DNA of 64,000 nt. Origin: an uncultured Clostridia bacterium (GTDB lineage Bacteria > Bacillota > Clostridia > Peptostreptococcales > Anaerovoracaceae). The notes under the pieces are model-generated. The model searched no databases. It worked only from the letters and a program-made list of their open reading frames with translations, and was not told the DNA's origin. Positions 1 through 8,911 of this stretch are shown here, in pieces (positions within the stretch are counted from its first letter, which is position 1; each line of letters begins with the position of its first letter). Position numbers and translations under genes: made by a program. The stretch spans positions 62,001-126,000 of the forward strand of contig CAMYVY010000002.1 of assembly GCA_947302715.1 (NCBI GenBank), in the 5' to 3' direction.

Positions 1-702
1 TGAAGCAGGTACATCAAAGAGATGCATGGCCTCAATAATTTCCAATCCCTTATTCATCATGGTTGCGGAATCTATAGTTATTTTCTTTCCCATACTCCAA
101 TTGGGATGTTTTAGCGCCATTTCCGGAGTTACCTTGTTAAGTTCCTCGCTCGTCCAGCCTCTAAACGGTCCACCTGATGCTGTAAGAAGTATTCGTTTTA
201 TTTCCTTCCCGGGATTCCCCTCTATGCACTGGAAAATTGCGCTGTGTTCACTGTCAACGGGCAAAATCTTAACGCTTTTTTTTCTCGCTGCCTCCATGAC
301 TATGCTTCCACCCGATACAAGAGTTTCCTTGTTCGCAAGTGCTATATCATGTCCCGTTTCTATTGCTGAAAGCGTTGGAATAAGACCTCTCATGCCCATA
401 AGCGCATTTAGAACTATGTCGGATTCACATTTTGCCACATCGGAAATACCTTCGTCCCCATAAAGAATAGTCATATCCTTCATCTCAGTATCGCGAAGAA
501 TATCTCTAACCTTTTCTGCGGTGTTCCTATCTCCACATGCAGCAAGCTTCGGTTTAAACTCCAATATCTGGTCGGCAAAGACTCCCGCGTTAAAACCGCA
601 GCTTAAGCCGGCCACTTCAAATTTATCTCTATTAGAACGTATTATTTCCAATGTCTGAGTACCGATAGATCCGGTACTTCCAAGTACAGTTACCGATTTC
701 AT
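1..702 (-). CDS. dxr: 1-deoxy-D-xylulose 5-phosphate reductoisomerase, 3' part missing
   Basis: Partial gene: 234 N-terminal residues are visible and the frame runs open off the left edge, where about 150 C-terminal residues should lie. DXR converts 1-deoxy-D-xylulose 5-phosphate to 2-C-methyl-D-erythritol 4-phosphate with NADPH in the MEP isoprenoid pathway. Seen: an N-terminal dinucleotide motif GSTGSIG (residues 8-14), ANKETLV near 120, and PVDSEHSAIFQ near 150, which carries the metal-ligand Asp and Glu of the family; MNKGLE lies near the edge. The start at 702 begins MKSVTVLGSTGS as in other DXRs. It follows cdsA by 26 bp, the usual uppS-cdsA-dxr order, so MEP flux and the undecaprenyl carrier are made from one transcript. 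Confidence 0.96.
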   Translation of the reverse strand, partial: MKSVTVLGSTGSIGTQTLEIIRSNRDKFEVAGLSCGFNAGVFADQILEFKPKLAACGDRNTAEKVRDILRDTEMKDMTILYGDEGISDVAKCESDIVLNALMGMRGLIPTLSAIETGHDIALANKETLVSGGSIVMEAARKKSVKILPVDSEHSAIFQCIEGNPGKEIKRILLTASGGPFRGWTSEELNKVTPEMALKHPNWSMGKKITIDSATMMNKGLEIIEAMHLFDVPAS

Positions 703-728
703 ACTAAATATCTAAATCCAATTATTAT

Positions 729-1514
729 CTAATGAGGAATCACAAGTTGTATATAATAATAAATTGCCGGTATGGTAAAAATGATGCTGTCTACTCTATC
801 CAAAACTCCGCCATGACCGGGAATTAGATTTCCATAGTCCTTAATTCCCATCTTTCGTTTAAACGCCGATGCTGTCAAATCTCCAAGTTGTCCCATGATT
901 GAACCGAATATTCCCATGAGAATCATGTGTGGGAAAATCTGAACCTTAACTATTAAGCCAAAAACTATGCTGACGATTACCGCGCCTATAACGCCGCCGA
1001 TAGCACCCTCCACTGTCTTCTTCGGAGATAGATTCGGGCACAGTTTTCTCTTGCCCAAAAACATTCCCGTGAAATACGCAAAGATATCGGTACAAAAGGC
1101 CGTAATTCCGGTCATCCACACAAACACCCCATAGGATGTCTCATCTATCATTACTAAGTGATAAGCAAAAAACTCGATATAGACAATAGCAAGTATCGTA
1201 GCCATCGCATCTTCAGCCTTGTGCTTATCTATCGAAAAAATAGATATAAACGATGCCGTAATGGCGAGTACCAGCCAGAGCAAAAGAAAATCATGCCTAC
1301 CGGGTGCAAGAAAGTGGAGTGCGTAGAGAGCTATCAAAGCTCCCCATGCAACATATAGATTCCCCCTTATATCTATTTTCGAAAAACCTCTCAAAAGCTC
1401 ATAGACAGCCATTGCACTTATAATGAATGTTGCGATTGCAAGAGGTATTCCTCTAAAGTACAGAATTATAAGAAGAGGAACCATAATCAGGCTTGAAATG
1501 ACCCGAGTTTTCAT
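729..1514 (-). CDS. cdsA: phosphatidate cytidylyltransferase
   Basis: Membrane enzyme that makes CDP-diacylglycerol from phosphatidic acid and CTP, the branch point of phospholipid synthesis. The 261-residue protein is mostly hydrophobic, with about eight membrane segments. The family signature lies near the C-terminus (about residues 210-245): SAFKRKMGIKDYGNLIPGHG followed by GVLDRVDS, matching S-x-x-K-R-x4-K-D...HGG-x-x-D-R. Its ATG overlaps the uppS stop by four bases (ATGA), which suggests translational coupling. Length and neighbours are normal for Firmicutes. Confidence 0.96.
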   Translation of the reverse strand: MKTRVISSLIMVPLLIILYFRGIPLAIATFIISAMAVYELLRGFSKIDIRGNLYVAWGALIALYALHFLAPGRHDFLLLWLVLAITASFISIFSIDKHKAEDAMATILAIVYIEFFAYHLVMIDETSYGVFVWMTGITAFCTDIFAYFTGMFLGKRKLCPNLSPKKTVEGAIGGVIGAVIVSIVFGLIVKVQIFPHMILMGIFGSIMGQLGDLTASAFKRKMGIKDYGNLIPGHGGVLDRVDSIIFTIPAIYYYIQLVIPH

Positions 1515-2239
1515 TTTCGTCCTCCAAATCTTCGCTCTCTGTTTCCAAATGATTCTATTATTTCCTCGAATTCATTCGGAGTAAAGTCAGGCCATAAAGT
1601 GTCGGTAAATGCAAATTCACTATAGGCGGATTGCCATAGGAGAAAATTGGACAGTCTCTCCTCTCCGCTTGTTCTTATAATGAGATCCGGATCGGGGATA
1701 TTGCCATTTTCATCACCGGTATACAGATGCTTTGATATATCTTCCTCGGTTATTTCTTCAATATCGTAGCCCTTTGATACAGCATCAAAGAACCTTTCGT
1801 TCATTATTGTATTTACGGCTCTTAGAATCTCCGCTCTGCTGCCGTAATTAAGCGCAATATTGAATTGCATGCCGGTATTGTTTCCTGTAGTCTTTATGGT
1901 TTTCTCCAAGCTCTCTCTGGCATCGTCAGGAATGGCGGAATAGTCACCAAGAACTCTTACTCGAACACTTTTCTCATGGAGTTCATCCAAATCCCTGGCC
2001 ACGAATTTAACCAGAAGTCCAAATATGCCGGAAACTTCTTCAATATCTCGCTTCCAATTCTCCGTGGAGAATGCATAAACAGTAAGCTGTTCTATTCCCA
2101 TATCGGAGGCACACCTTACTATTTCCTTCATGGAATTCATACCGGCATTATGCCCCATAAGCCTTGGCAGCTTGTGCTTCTTGGCCCAGCGACCGTTACC
2201 ATCCATTATTATCGCTACATGTCTTGGCAGTTCCAACAT
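1511..2239 (-). CDS. uppS: isoprenyl transferase (undecaprenyl diphosphate synthase)
   Basis: cis-Prenyltransferase that extends farnesyl diphosphate with isopentenyl diphosphate to undecaprenyl diphosphate, the lipid carrier for peptidoglycan and wall polymers. The 242-residue protein starts LPRHVAIIMDGNGRWA, with the catalytic Asp at residue 13. The C-terminal substrate motif RTSGEERLSNFLLWQS and the SEFAFTDTLWPDF block are intact. It lies between frr and cdsA; an 87-bp gap from frr contains a GC-rich hairpin, so its expression may be partly separated from frr. Confidence 0.96.
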   Translation of the reverse strand: MLELPRHVAIIMDGNGRWAKKHKLPRLMGHNAGMNSMKEIVRCASDMGIEQLTVYAFSTENWKRDIEEVSGIFGLLVKFVARDLDELHEKSVRVRVLGDYSAIPDDARESLEKTIKTTGNNTGMQFNIALNYGSRAEILRAVNTIMNERFFDAVSKGYDIEEITEEDISKHLYTGDENGNIPDPDLIIRTSGEERLSNFLLWQSAYSEFAFTDTLWPDFTPNEFEEIIESFGNRERRFGGRK

Positions 2240-2267
2240 TTAAGGTCCACTTCCTTGTATCATAGAA

Positions 2268-2298
2268 ACCGGGCCATCCTCCTTGGAGCCGGCCCGGT
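2268..2298 (-). terminator. GC-rich hairpin between frr and uppS
   Basis: Perfect 8-bp stem ACCGGGCC/GGCCCGGT with a 15-nt loop. On the minus strand it is followed by TTTCTATG, a weak U-run, so it may be a leaky terminator or attenuator inside the pyrH-frr-uppS-cdsA-dxr operon rather than a full stop. Confidence 0.5.
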
Positions 2299-2326
2299 CA
2301 GAATCAAACAATCTTAGTCGAGGTAT

Positions 2327-2875
2327 CTATACCTCCATTACTTCCTTTTCCTTCTCAGCAACTATTGCATCGATATCCTTGATGGCCTGTTCAATGGTTT
2401 TTTCGACATCATCAAGTTCCACAGCGAGCTCGTCCTCGGATATTTCTCCGTTTTTCTGCTGCTTTTTAAATTTGTCGATGCTTTCTCTTCTAAGATTTCT
2501 TACAGCAACCTTGGTTTCCTCTCCCATCTTTTTGATGGTCTTGGTCAGTTCAACTCTTCGCTCCTCGGTAAGCTGAGGAATTACGAGTCTTATGTTCTTG
2601 CCGTCGTTGCTCGGAGTGATTCCGATATCGGCAATACCAATCGCTTTTTCGATATCCTGAATGGTCTTTGGATCAAAGGGCGTAATCATGAGCGTCCTCG
2701 GATCGGGTGTACTGATATTCGACATCTGCTTAAGTGGTGTCGGCGTACCATAATAGTCTACAACCACCTTGTCCAGGAGGGCTGCATTGGCACGGCCTGC
2801 CCTTACGGTATTCAAATCGGATTTAAGAACTTCCTTGCTCTTTTCAATTCTTTCTTCAAGACTTTTATTTGCCAT
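2327..2875 (-). CDS. frr: ribosome recycling factor
   Basis: RRF splits post-termination ribosomes together with EF-G. The protein is 182 residues (family about 185) and carries the typical opening E-x-R-x-x-K, a DLNTVRAGRANAALLD block near residue 20-35, PLKQMSNIS, and the conserved RKDIVK-type region here as RNLRRESIDKFKKQQKNG. It lies 9 bp downstream of pyrH with a GGAGG ribosome site in the gap, so the two are cotranscribed. Nothing unusual is seen. Confidence 0.97.
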   Translation of the reverse strand: MANKSLEERIEKSKEVLKSDLNTVRAGRANAALLDKVVVDYYGTPTPLKQMSNISTPDPRTLMITPFDPKTIQDIEKAIGIADIGITPSNDGKNIRLVIPQLTEERRVELTKTIKKMGEETKVAVRNLRRESIDKFKKQQKNGEISEDELAVELDDVEKTIEQAIKDIDAIVAEKEKEVMEV

Positions 2876-2884
2876 AACAACCTC

Positions 2885-3589
2885 CTACTTTATAATGGTT
2901 CCTATAGGCTCTCCACAGACAGCCTTCATTATATTTCCTTCTCCCGCTATTCCAAATACATGGATGGATATATTGTTATCCCTACAGAGCGTAACCGCTG
3001 TCGAATCCATTACCTTCAAATCCTGATCCAATACATCCTTCAGCGTTAGTTCATCGTATTTAATGGCATTCGGGTTGGTATCCGGATCGTCAGAATATAC
3101 AGCATCGACATTCTTTGCAAGCAATATAACTTCTGCATTCATTTCCGCAGCTCTAAGTGCAGCTGCAGTATCCGTCGACATAAACGGACTTCCCGTTCCA
3201 CCGCCGAAGATGACTACGTCCTTGTGTTCGAGGCGGCTCATTGCCTTCATCCTGGCATACGGCTCAGCGATTTCTCTCATTTCGATTGCGGTTTGAACTC
3301 TTGCTTTGACCCCTATATTCAGAAGTGCAGATTGTAGAGCCAGCGCATTCATGACGGTGGCAAGCATACCCATATAGTCGGCAGTTGCTCTATCCATATT
3401 CTCACTTGAACGTCCCCGCCAGAAGTTTCCGCCTCCCACTACTATGGCAATTTCTACACCCAGATCGCTAACTTCTTTTATCTGTTTCGCAACGATGTCG
3501 GTTACTTCATCACAGATTCCAAATTTCTGATCACCTGCCAGGGCTTCACCGCTGATTTTTAAGAGTATCCTCCTATATTTTGGCTCCAT
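2885..3589 (-). CDS. pyrH: UMP kinase
   Basis: Phosphorylates UMP to UDP with ATP; hexameric, allosterically controlled by GTP and UTP in the family. The 234-residue protein belongs to the amino-acid-kinase fold: KISGEALAG near residue 11-19, [11 protein letters not shown] near 49-59, [14 protein letters not shown], and [12 protein letters not shown]. In many Firmicutes rpsB-tsf precede pyrH; here they do not, and pyrH is the first gene of its operon behind its own promoter (3657-3685). Confidence 0.97.
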   Translation of the reverse strand: MEPKYRRILLKISGEALAGDQKFGICDEVTDIVAKQIKEVSDLGVEIAIVVGGGNFWRGRSSENMDRATADYMGMLATVMNALALQSALLNIGVKARVQTAIEMREIAEPYARMKAMSRLEHKDVVIFGGGTGSPFMSTDTAAALRAAEMNAEVILLAKNVDAVYSDDPDTNPNAIKYDELTLKDVLDQDLKVMDSTAVTLCRDNNISIHVFGIAGEGNIMKAVCGEPIGTIIK

Positions 3590-3656
3590 ATGTCACCTCA
3601 TCCACTATTTAAAATCAAAGCTGTATACGGTTATCCAAATAATTATTACCTCAAAA

Positions 3657-3685
3657 ATTTTACCATATATAGTGTTTTGATTCAA
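3657..3685 (-). promoter_or_regulatory. sigma-A promoter of the pyrH operon
   Basis: On the minus strand: TTGAAT, 17-bp spacer, TAAAAT, about 65 bp upstream of the pyrH start. Both boxes are close to consensus and the spacing is ideal. Confidence 0.7.
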
Positions 3686-3696
3686 TATCAAATAGC

Positions 3697-4638
3697 TTAA
3701 ATAGTGTTAATATATTCTATTGCGGACATGGCGGAAACTGCGCCGTCAGCGGTTGCTGTCACAAGCTGCCTTCTTGTTTTTGCCCTTGCATCACCGGCCA
3801 CAAAGATGCCCGGAGTACCTGTTAAGCAGCTTTCTCCGGAAGCAAAGAATCCCGCTTCATCAAGCTCGGCTACCTCAGAAAAGTTCTGGTTTTCAGGCAC
3901 TTTTCCATATGCAACAAAGATTGCATTTACCGGAAGTTCTCTCTCTTCATCTGTTTTGACGTTCTTGACCTTTAGCCCGCTTACCACCGGCTCACCCAAA
4001 ATCTCAACCGGAACGCTATCAAGGACAAATTCCACTGTGGGTTTTTCTTCAAGTCTTCTAACAGTTATTTCATCCCCTCTGAACTCACTTCTTCTATGAA
4101 CCAAATAAACCTTGTTCGCTATATCCGCCATATATTCGGCATCCTCGAGTGCGGTGTTTCCACCACCGAGTACTGCAACGTCTTTGCCCCTAAAGAACGC
4201 TCCGTCACAAGTTGCACAATATGAGATTCCTGCTCCGACAAGACGTTCCTCACGAGGAAGACCAAGCGGTCTACTCTGTACTCCCGTAGCGAGAATTACC
4301 GTCCTTGATTCATAATCAGGGCCAGCCTCGCCTATTGCATTTTTCGTGGAAACCTTAAAATACGGTTTCCCTTCTGAGTCAGTTTCCTTGCTTATTCCCG
4401 ATGCCTCTCCATATGCGAATTCGGCACCAAGGGAAGTGGCTTGCTCATACATTGAAGTTGCAAGTTCAAAGCCCGACGTGTGCTTTGTTCCCGGATAATT
4501 TTCAACCTCTGGTGTGTTTATTATTTGGCCTCCATATGATAGTTTTTCCAGAATCAAAACACTCTTTCCACCACGCGCTCCATAGATTGCAGATGTTAGT
4601 CCCGCCGGACCTGCTCCCACTATCAAAATATCATGCAT
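3697..4638 (-). CDS. trxB: thioredoxin-disulfide reductase
   Basis: FAD/NADPH flavoenzyme that reduces thioredoxin. The 313-residue protein has the FAD motif GAGPAG (residues 8-13), the redox pair in YCATCDGAFF (about 141-144), the NADPH Rossmann motif GGGNTALEDA (about 160), and HRRSEFRGDE, whose HRR is typical of NADPH-using members. A second FAD motif, GIFVAGDAR, lies near the C-terminus, followed by QLVTATADGAVSAM. Length is typical. No thioredoxin gene is adjacent. It is flanked by the pyrH promoter downstream and an aminotransferase upstream on the same strand, 125 bp away. Confidence 0.93.
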   Translation of the reverse strand: MHDILIVGAGPAGLTSAIYGARGGKSVLILEKLSYGGQIINTPEVENYPGTKHTSGFELATSMYEQATSLGAEFAYGEASGISKETDSEGKPYFKVSTKNAIGEAGPDYESRTVILATGVQSRPLGLPREERLVGAGISYCATCDGAFFRGKDVAVLGGGNTALEDAEYMADIANKVYLVHRRSEFRGDEITVRRLEEKPTVEFVLDSVPVEILGEPVVSGLKVKNVKTDEERELPVNAIFVAYGKVPENQNFSEVAELDEAGFFASGESCLTGTPGIFVAGDARAKTRRQLVTATADGAVSAMSAIEYINTI

Positions 4639-4714
4639 ATAATCATCTCCCTTATACTTAGTATTCGACTAATCCAAAATCATATGAATCAGGTATTCTG
4701 AATCATGTTTTATA

Positions 4715-4726
4715 TCTTCATGAAGA
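4715..4726. promoter_or_regulatory. 12-bp palindrome upstream of trxB
   Basis: TCTTCATGAAGA is a perfect palindrome, flanked by further near-symmetric AT (ATA...TAT). It sits about 77 bp upstream of the trxB start and just after the aminotransferase stop. It could be a repressor half-site pair or part of an mRNA hairpin; no regulator is known for it. Confidence 0.3.
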
Positions 4727-4763
4727 ATATACCACGCTATTATAAAGGTAATCGTTCCATATA

Positions 4764-6038
4764 CTATGCGATTAATTTCTTTAGCGCCGCTAATTTGAGA
4801 CATGTGCAGAATACGTCCATGGCCTGCTTGACGACTTCGGGCGCAGGCAGGCTTGGGGCTATTCTGAGATTGCTGTCATCGGGATCTTCTCCATGAGGAT
4901 AGGTTGCGCCTGCCCCTGTCATTGTAAGTCCAACTTCTTTGCAGAGTCTCCAGGTTTCCTTGGCCGTTCCCGGATAGCAATTGATGCTCACGAAGTATCC
5001 GCCCTTGGGTTTTTGCCAGCTGGCAATACCGAGAGGTTCTATCTCCCTTTCAAGCGTATCGAGAACGGTTTTAAACTTTGGACCAAGAATTCCCGCATGC
5101 TTCTTCATAAGAGCGAGCGTATGCTCTTTGTCCTTCAGATAGAGAGCATGTCTAAGCTGATTGGTTTTATCAAAGCTTATAGCCTGAATTGTAATCAGCT
5201 TCTTCATGTATTCCATATTGGCAGGGCTGCAAGCGAATACCGCAACTCCGGCGCCCGGAAGCGTAACCTTGGATGTGGATGCAAATTCAAAGACCATATC
5301 CGGGTTTCCGGCCTTTTCGCATGCGGACAAAATGTCCGGGAACGGAATATAGTCACCTTCAAATTCGTGGATGCAATATGCATTGTCCCACATTACGACA
5401 AAATCCTTTGCCGCAGGTTTCATCGATGCGATTCTGTTTATCGTCTCTTCGGAATATATGATTCCGTCCGGATTCGAATACTTGGGCACGTTCCACATAC
5501 CCTTTACCGCGGGGTCTTTGATGAGTTCTTCAACCTTATCCATGTCGGGTCCCAATTCTGTCATCGGAACATTTATAGTCTCCATACCAAAGCTTTCGCA
5601 TATTGCAAAATGTCTATCATATCCCGGAACCGGGCAAATCCATTTTACCTTTTCGAGCTTCGCCCATGGTTTTTCGCTGTGAAGAAGTCCGTGGGTATAT
5701 GCCTTTGCTATGGTGTCGTACATAAGCTGCAGGCTCGCATTTCCGCCGACAAAGATATTCTCCGGCTTAGTGTCCAAGATTTCTGCAAACAGTACCTTGG
5801 CGGGTTCGATTCCGTCCATAACGCCATAGTTTCTGACATCGTCATTTCCAACCATGAAGTCGCTCCCGGATGGCAGAACATCAAAGATATCTGAAACCAG
5901 GTCAAGCTGTTCCTTGCCGGGCTTTCCTCGCGCAATATTCAAATTAAGACCAAGTCCTTTCAGTTCTTCGTATTCTTTTTCCACCTTGGAGAGTTCGCCT
6001 AATAGCTCCTCTCTGTTCATTTCCGTATACTTCTTCAC
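4764..6038 (-). CDS. PLP-dependent aminotransferase (AspT/MocR-type, probable aspartate aminotransferase)
   Basis: Fold-type I aminotransferase of the group that includes Corynebacterium-type AspT, here 424 residues. Seen: the N-terminal LNIARGKPGKEQLDL (RGKP-x-xxQLDL is distinctive for this group), GGNASLQLMYDTI, the Asn-Pro-Asp block KYSNPDGI, MWDNAYC, and the probable PLP lysine in ASTSKVTLPGAG near residue 259, followed by SNLRIAPSLP. It probably moves the amino group between aspartate and 2-oxoglutarate, but substrate range cannot be read from sequence. It stands alone between pyrimidine genes and trxB, 44 bp downstream of the dihydroorotase-like gene and possibly cotranscribed with it. 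Confidence 0.85.
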   Translation of the reverse strand: MKKYTEMNREELLGELSKVEKEYEELKGLGLNLNIARGKPGKEQLDLVSDIFDVLPSGSDFMVGNDDVRNYGVMDGIEPAKVLFAEILDTKPENIFVGGNASLQLMYDTIAKAYTHGLLHSEKPWAKLEKVKWICPVPGYDRHFAICESFGMETINVPMTELGPDMDKVEELIKDPAVKGMWNVPKYSNPDGIIYSEETINRIASMKPAAKDFVVMWDNAYCIHEFEGDYIPFPDILSACEKAGNPDMVFEFASTSKVTLPGAGVAVFACSPANMEYMKKLITIQAISFDKTNQLRHALYLKDKEHTLALMKKHAGILGPKFKTVLDTLEREIEPLGIASWQKPKGGYFVSINCYPGTAKETWRLCKEVGLTMTGAGATYPHGEDPDDSNLRIAPSLPAPEVVKQAMDVFCTCLKLAALKKLIA

Positions 6039-6082
6039 TATATATTCCCTTTCTTTATCAGTTTAAGTTATAGCGGTTTTGA

Positions 6083-7621
6083 TTATTTCTTCAGGAAGTG
6101 GCCGCTGGGTTCTCCAACGATTTCTCCGTTCTCGGCTATCGTCCTTCCCCTTAGAATAGTCTTGGAAACCCTGCCTTTAAACGACCGTCCATCGAGCGGC
6201 GAGAGCTTTGTTTTTGAATGAAGGCTCTCCTGATGGAATACGTATTCCGGCTCCAGGTCGACAATTGTGATATCGGCATCGGTTCCGACCTCCAATGACC
6301 CCTTTTCAGGATAGATATCAAAGGTCTTCGCAGGGCCTTCTCCGAGGAGTCTCGCCAGATCATTTATCGTGATTCTCCCCTTATTAACTCCATCTATCAA
6401 AACCATCGCCATCGTTTCAATTCCGACGATTCCTCCCGGAGCTTCCCATATTCCCAAGCTCTTCTCTTCGACCGTATGCGGTGCGTGGTCCGAAGTGATA
6501 TGCGATATGGTTCCGTCAGCAAGTCCTGCCCACAGCTTTTCTTGGTCGTCCTTGGTTCTTACGAGTGGCAGAGTCTTGGCAACAGCACCAAGCTCCTCGA
6601 TCTCATCATCACAAAGCGATAGATATTGATGGCAGGTCTCGACAGTTATTGGAACTCCACGCTCCTGAGCATCGCGGATCAGTTTGACGTTATCTCCATT
6701 TGAGAGATGGAGGATGTGGAGCCTGGCTCCTGTCAGCTCCGCAATTCTGATTGCGGACTCAACGACCATGGTCTCCGCCATTCCGGGTCTACCTCTAAGC
6801 ATATCTTTATATGACAAATAATCGCTATAGACCTCGCCTTCAGGAAGCTTGTCGTCATCGCAATTCAGATTCTCTTTATTTTGATATTTTTCCCATGCGC
6901 GCTTTCTTGCTTCTGCCTTTACGGCATTCGTCATAGCTCTTATGACATAGAAGTTCTCGGCATGAATCGCGACGACCTTTCCGGTCTTGGCAACCTCCTT
7001 AAAGATCTTGTATACTTCGCCATCGTCGAGGGGCGGAATTATGCCCTCCATGCCTTCCTCGTAGTTATATACAAGCTGATATGTTTCCTTGTCGATGGCA
7101 TATCCCCAAAAATATTTAAATGCGATCGCTCCTGCTTCATCGAGCTTTGATATTTCGGAGTTATTTAGTTCTCCCAGGCAGATCGCCCAAATCCCATAAT
7201 CCGTATGCGCCTTTGGCCCAATAACCTCGACCAAATCCTCTAAGTTCTCTTTGTTATATGTTGCAGGATTGCAGTTCGGCATCTCAAAAATGGTCGTTAT
7301 CCCGCCGCAGGCTCCTGCCATCGATGAAGTGAAAAAGTCTTCCTTGTGATGTAGCCCCTTCCTTCCGTCTCTGGAATGGACATGCGTGTCGATGAAGCCA
7401 GGAAGCACGTATTTCCCCGAGGCATCGGTTATCTCAGCAGCAAAGTCCTTGCCCGGAATATTTGCTCCGTCGGATGAAAAATCTTTGTTCGAAGCGGCAT
7501 CTGTGTCATATAGAATCTCGTCTGAAATTGCAGCGATTTTGCCGTCTTTGATGTAGATATTTCCGGAAAAAATCTCACTACTTGTAACTAAAGTCCCGTT
7601 TTTTATGACATGGTCCCACAT
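6083..7621 (-). CDS. dihydroorotase-like amidohydrolase
   Basis: Cyclic amidohydrolase with a binuclear metal site, 512 residues. Metal motifs: DTHVHSRDGR near residue 80, AFKYFWG near 173 (probable carboxylated Lys), VVAIHAEN, LHILHLSNGD and TSDHAPHTVEEK near 378. These fit the dihydroorotase/allantoinase/hydantoinase branch. Divergent placement from pyrB makes dihydroorotase (pyrC role) the best guess, but it is longer than usual (about 430) partly through an insert near residues 35-60, and allantoinase or dihydropyrimidinase activity is not excluded. A GGAGG site precedes the ATG. I leave the symbol blank because the substrate is not certain. Confidence 0.75.
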   Translation of the reverse strand: MWDHVIKNGTLVTSSEIFSGNIYIKDGKIAAISDEILYDTDAASNKDFSSDGANIPGKDFAAEITDASGKYVLPGFIDTHVHSRDGRKGLHHKEDFFTSSMAGACGGITTIFEMPNCNPATYNKENLEDLVEVIGPKAHTDYGIWAICLGELNNSEISKLDEAGAIAFKYFWGYAIDKETYQLVYNYEEGMEGIIPPLDDGEVYKIFKEVAKTGKVVAIHAENFYVIRAMTNAVKAEARKRAWEKYQNKENLNCDDDKLPEGEVYSDYLSYKDMLRGRPGMAETMVVESAIRIAELTGARLHILHLSNGDNVKLIRDAQERGVPITVETCHQYLSLCDDEIEELGAVAKTLPLVRTKDDQEKLWAGLADGTISHITSDHAPHTVEEKSLGIWEAPGGIVGIETMAMVLIDGVNKGRITINDLARLLGEGPAKTFDIYPEKGSLEVGTDADITIVDLEPEYVFHQESLHSKTKLSPLDGRSFKGRVSKTILRGRTIAENGEIVGEPSGHFLKK

Positions 7622-7776
7622 TCTGCATCCTCCAATTGCGAACTCTACTGCGATTAACTATCGCCATTTCATAACAGTATATCACAACAAGTGTTCATAT
7701 CATAATAATCAATTTTAAATACACTTCAAATTGTATCGATGCAACACAATAAATCACAAAACAACAAAATATTGTA

Positions 7777-7804
7777 TTGCGATTCGGTCTTCCTCGTGTA
7801 TAAT
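7777..7804 (+). promoter_or_regulatory. pyrB promoter
   Basis: TTGCGA, 16-bp spacer, TATAAT, about 45 bp upstream of the pyrB ATG, with AAGGAG as ribosome site. No PyrR-type attenuator or terminator hairpin is visible between promoter and start. Confidence 0.65.
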
Positions 7805-7849
7805 ATATCAGGATAGTTTTTACAAATTGAATAGAAAAGGAGTTCGAGT

Positions 7850-8788
7850 ATGGAGCCAAATGTAAAATTTGCCGGACGGGACATTATCAATAGTTACGAC
7901 TTCAACAATCAAGAGTTGTGTCACATCATGGATACAGCGATGATATATGAAAAAAGAGTTAAGAGCGGAGAAGCAATCAAGGACATGGATGGAATGGTTG
8001 TGGCGACGCTCTTTTTTGAACCCTCGACAAGGACGAGGCTCTCCTTCCAGGCTGCGATAAGCAGAGTCGGCGCAAGCTGTATAGACCTGGGTAATGCAAC
8101 AGTATCATCTCAGGCCAAGGGTGAGACTTGGCAGGATACGCTAAAGACTGTCGATGGATATGTAGATGCAATCGTCATGAGACATCCCGTAAGCGGCGCT
8201 GCTATCGAGGGTGCGGAAATAGCAGTCCATCCGCTCATTAACGGCGGCGACGGTTCACGTCAGCACCCAACTCAGGCACTCCTTGATATTTATACAATGA
8301 GAAAAGAAGCCGGACATATCGGTGGACAGACAATTACATTCCTCGGAGATCTGAAGTATGGACGCACGGTTCACAGCCTCGGCGACTTTATGACTCAGTT
8401 CGGAAACAAGATGATCTTCTGTTCCCCCGAAGAGCTCAGAATGCCAAAGGAAGAAACAAAGCGTCTAAGAAAAGCAGGTGCAGAAATTGAAGAGACTGAC
8501 GACGTAGCTGCAGCTCTGGCAAAATCGGACTTTGTCTATGTAACCAGAGTACAGCGTGAGCGCTTCGACAATCCGGAGGATTACGAGAAAGTTAAGGGAA
8601 GCTATATTCTGGACAACAAGCTACTCAAGAAGGCAAAGAAGGACATGATTATTCTCCATCCGCTTCCGCGCGTAGATGAAATCGCAGTTGAGGTTGACGA
8701 TTATCCCGGTGCAGCTTATTTCCGTCAGGCACATAACGGCATGTATCTAAGAATGGCCCTACTCGGATTGATAACGGGAAGAATTTAA
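7850..8788 (+). CDS. pyrB: aspartate carbamoyltransferase catalytic subunit
   Basis: Condenses carbamoyl phosphate and L-aspartate to N-carbamoyl-aspartate in pyrimidine synthesis. The 312-residue protein carries FFEPSTRTRLSF near residue 52-63 (carbamoyl-phosphate loop), RHP near 110, HPTQALLDIYTM near 138, and ILHPLPRVDEI near 271, so the active site is complete. No pyrI regulatory subunit follows: a terminator comes directly after the gene. It is transcribed away from the dihydroorotase-like gene, which suggests paired expression of the two steps. Confidence 0.96.
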   Translation: MEPNVKFAGRDIINSYDFNNQELCHIMDTAMIYEKRVKSGEAIKDMDGMVVATLFFEPSTRTRLSFQAAISRVGASCIDLGNATVSSQAKGETWQDTLKTVDGYVDAIVMRHPVSGAAIEGAEIAVHPLINGGDGSRQHPTQALLDIYTMRKEAGHIGGQTITFLGDLKYGRTVHSLGDFMTQFGNKMIFCSPEELRMPKEETKRLRKAGAEIEETDDVAAALAKSDFVYVTRVQRERFDNPEDYEKVKGSYILDNKLLKKAKKDMIILHPLPRVDEIAVEVDDYPGAAYFRQAHNGMYLRMALLGLITGRI

Positions 8789-8849
8789 TCATCTATAAAC
8801 AATCAAACTTTTTAACGAATCTTAAACGAATCTTATAAGTAGCAAAAGA

Positions 8850-8882
8850 CATAGGGACGGCTCCAAAGGAACCGTCCCTATG
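8850..8882. terminator. bidirectional terminator after pyrB
   Basis: Fifteen-position stem with one mismatch around an AAA loop; arms read CATAGGGACGGCTCC and GGAACCGTCCCTATG. It lies between the convergent ends of pyrB and the first surface-protein gene. It is a member of the GGACGG(T/C)TCC hairpin family of this window. Confidence 0.75.
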
Positions 8883-8911
8883 TTATGTTTTAAGCCTTAC
8901 TCAAACTATGT

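Noticed and set aside
4893..5894. Open plus-strand frame of 333 codons
   Set aside because: It lies antisense to the aminotransferase, has no ribosome site and no recognisable motif; it is a by-product of codon bias on the other strand.
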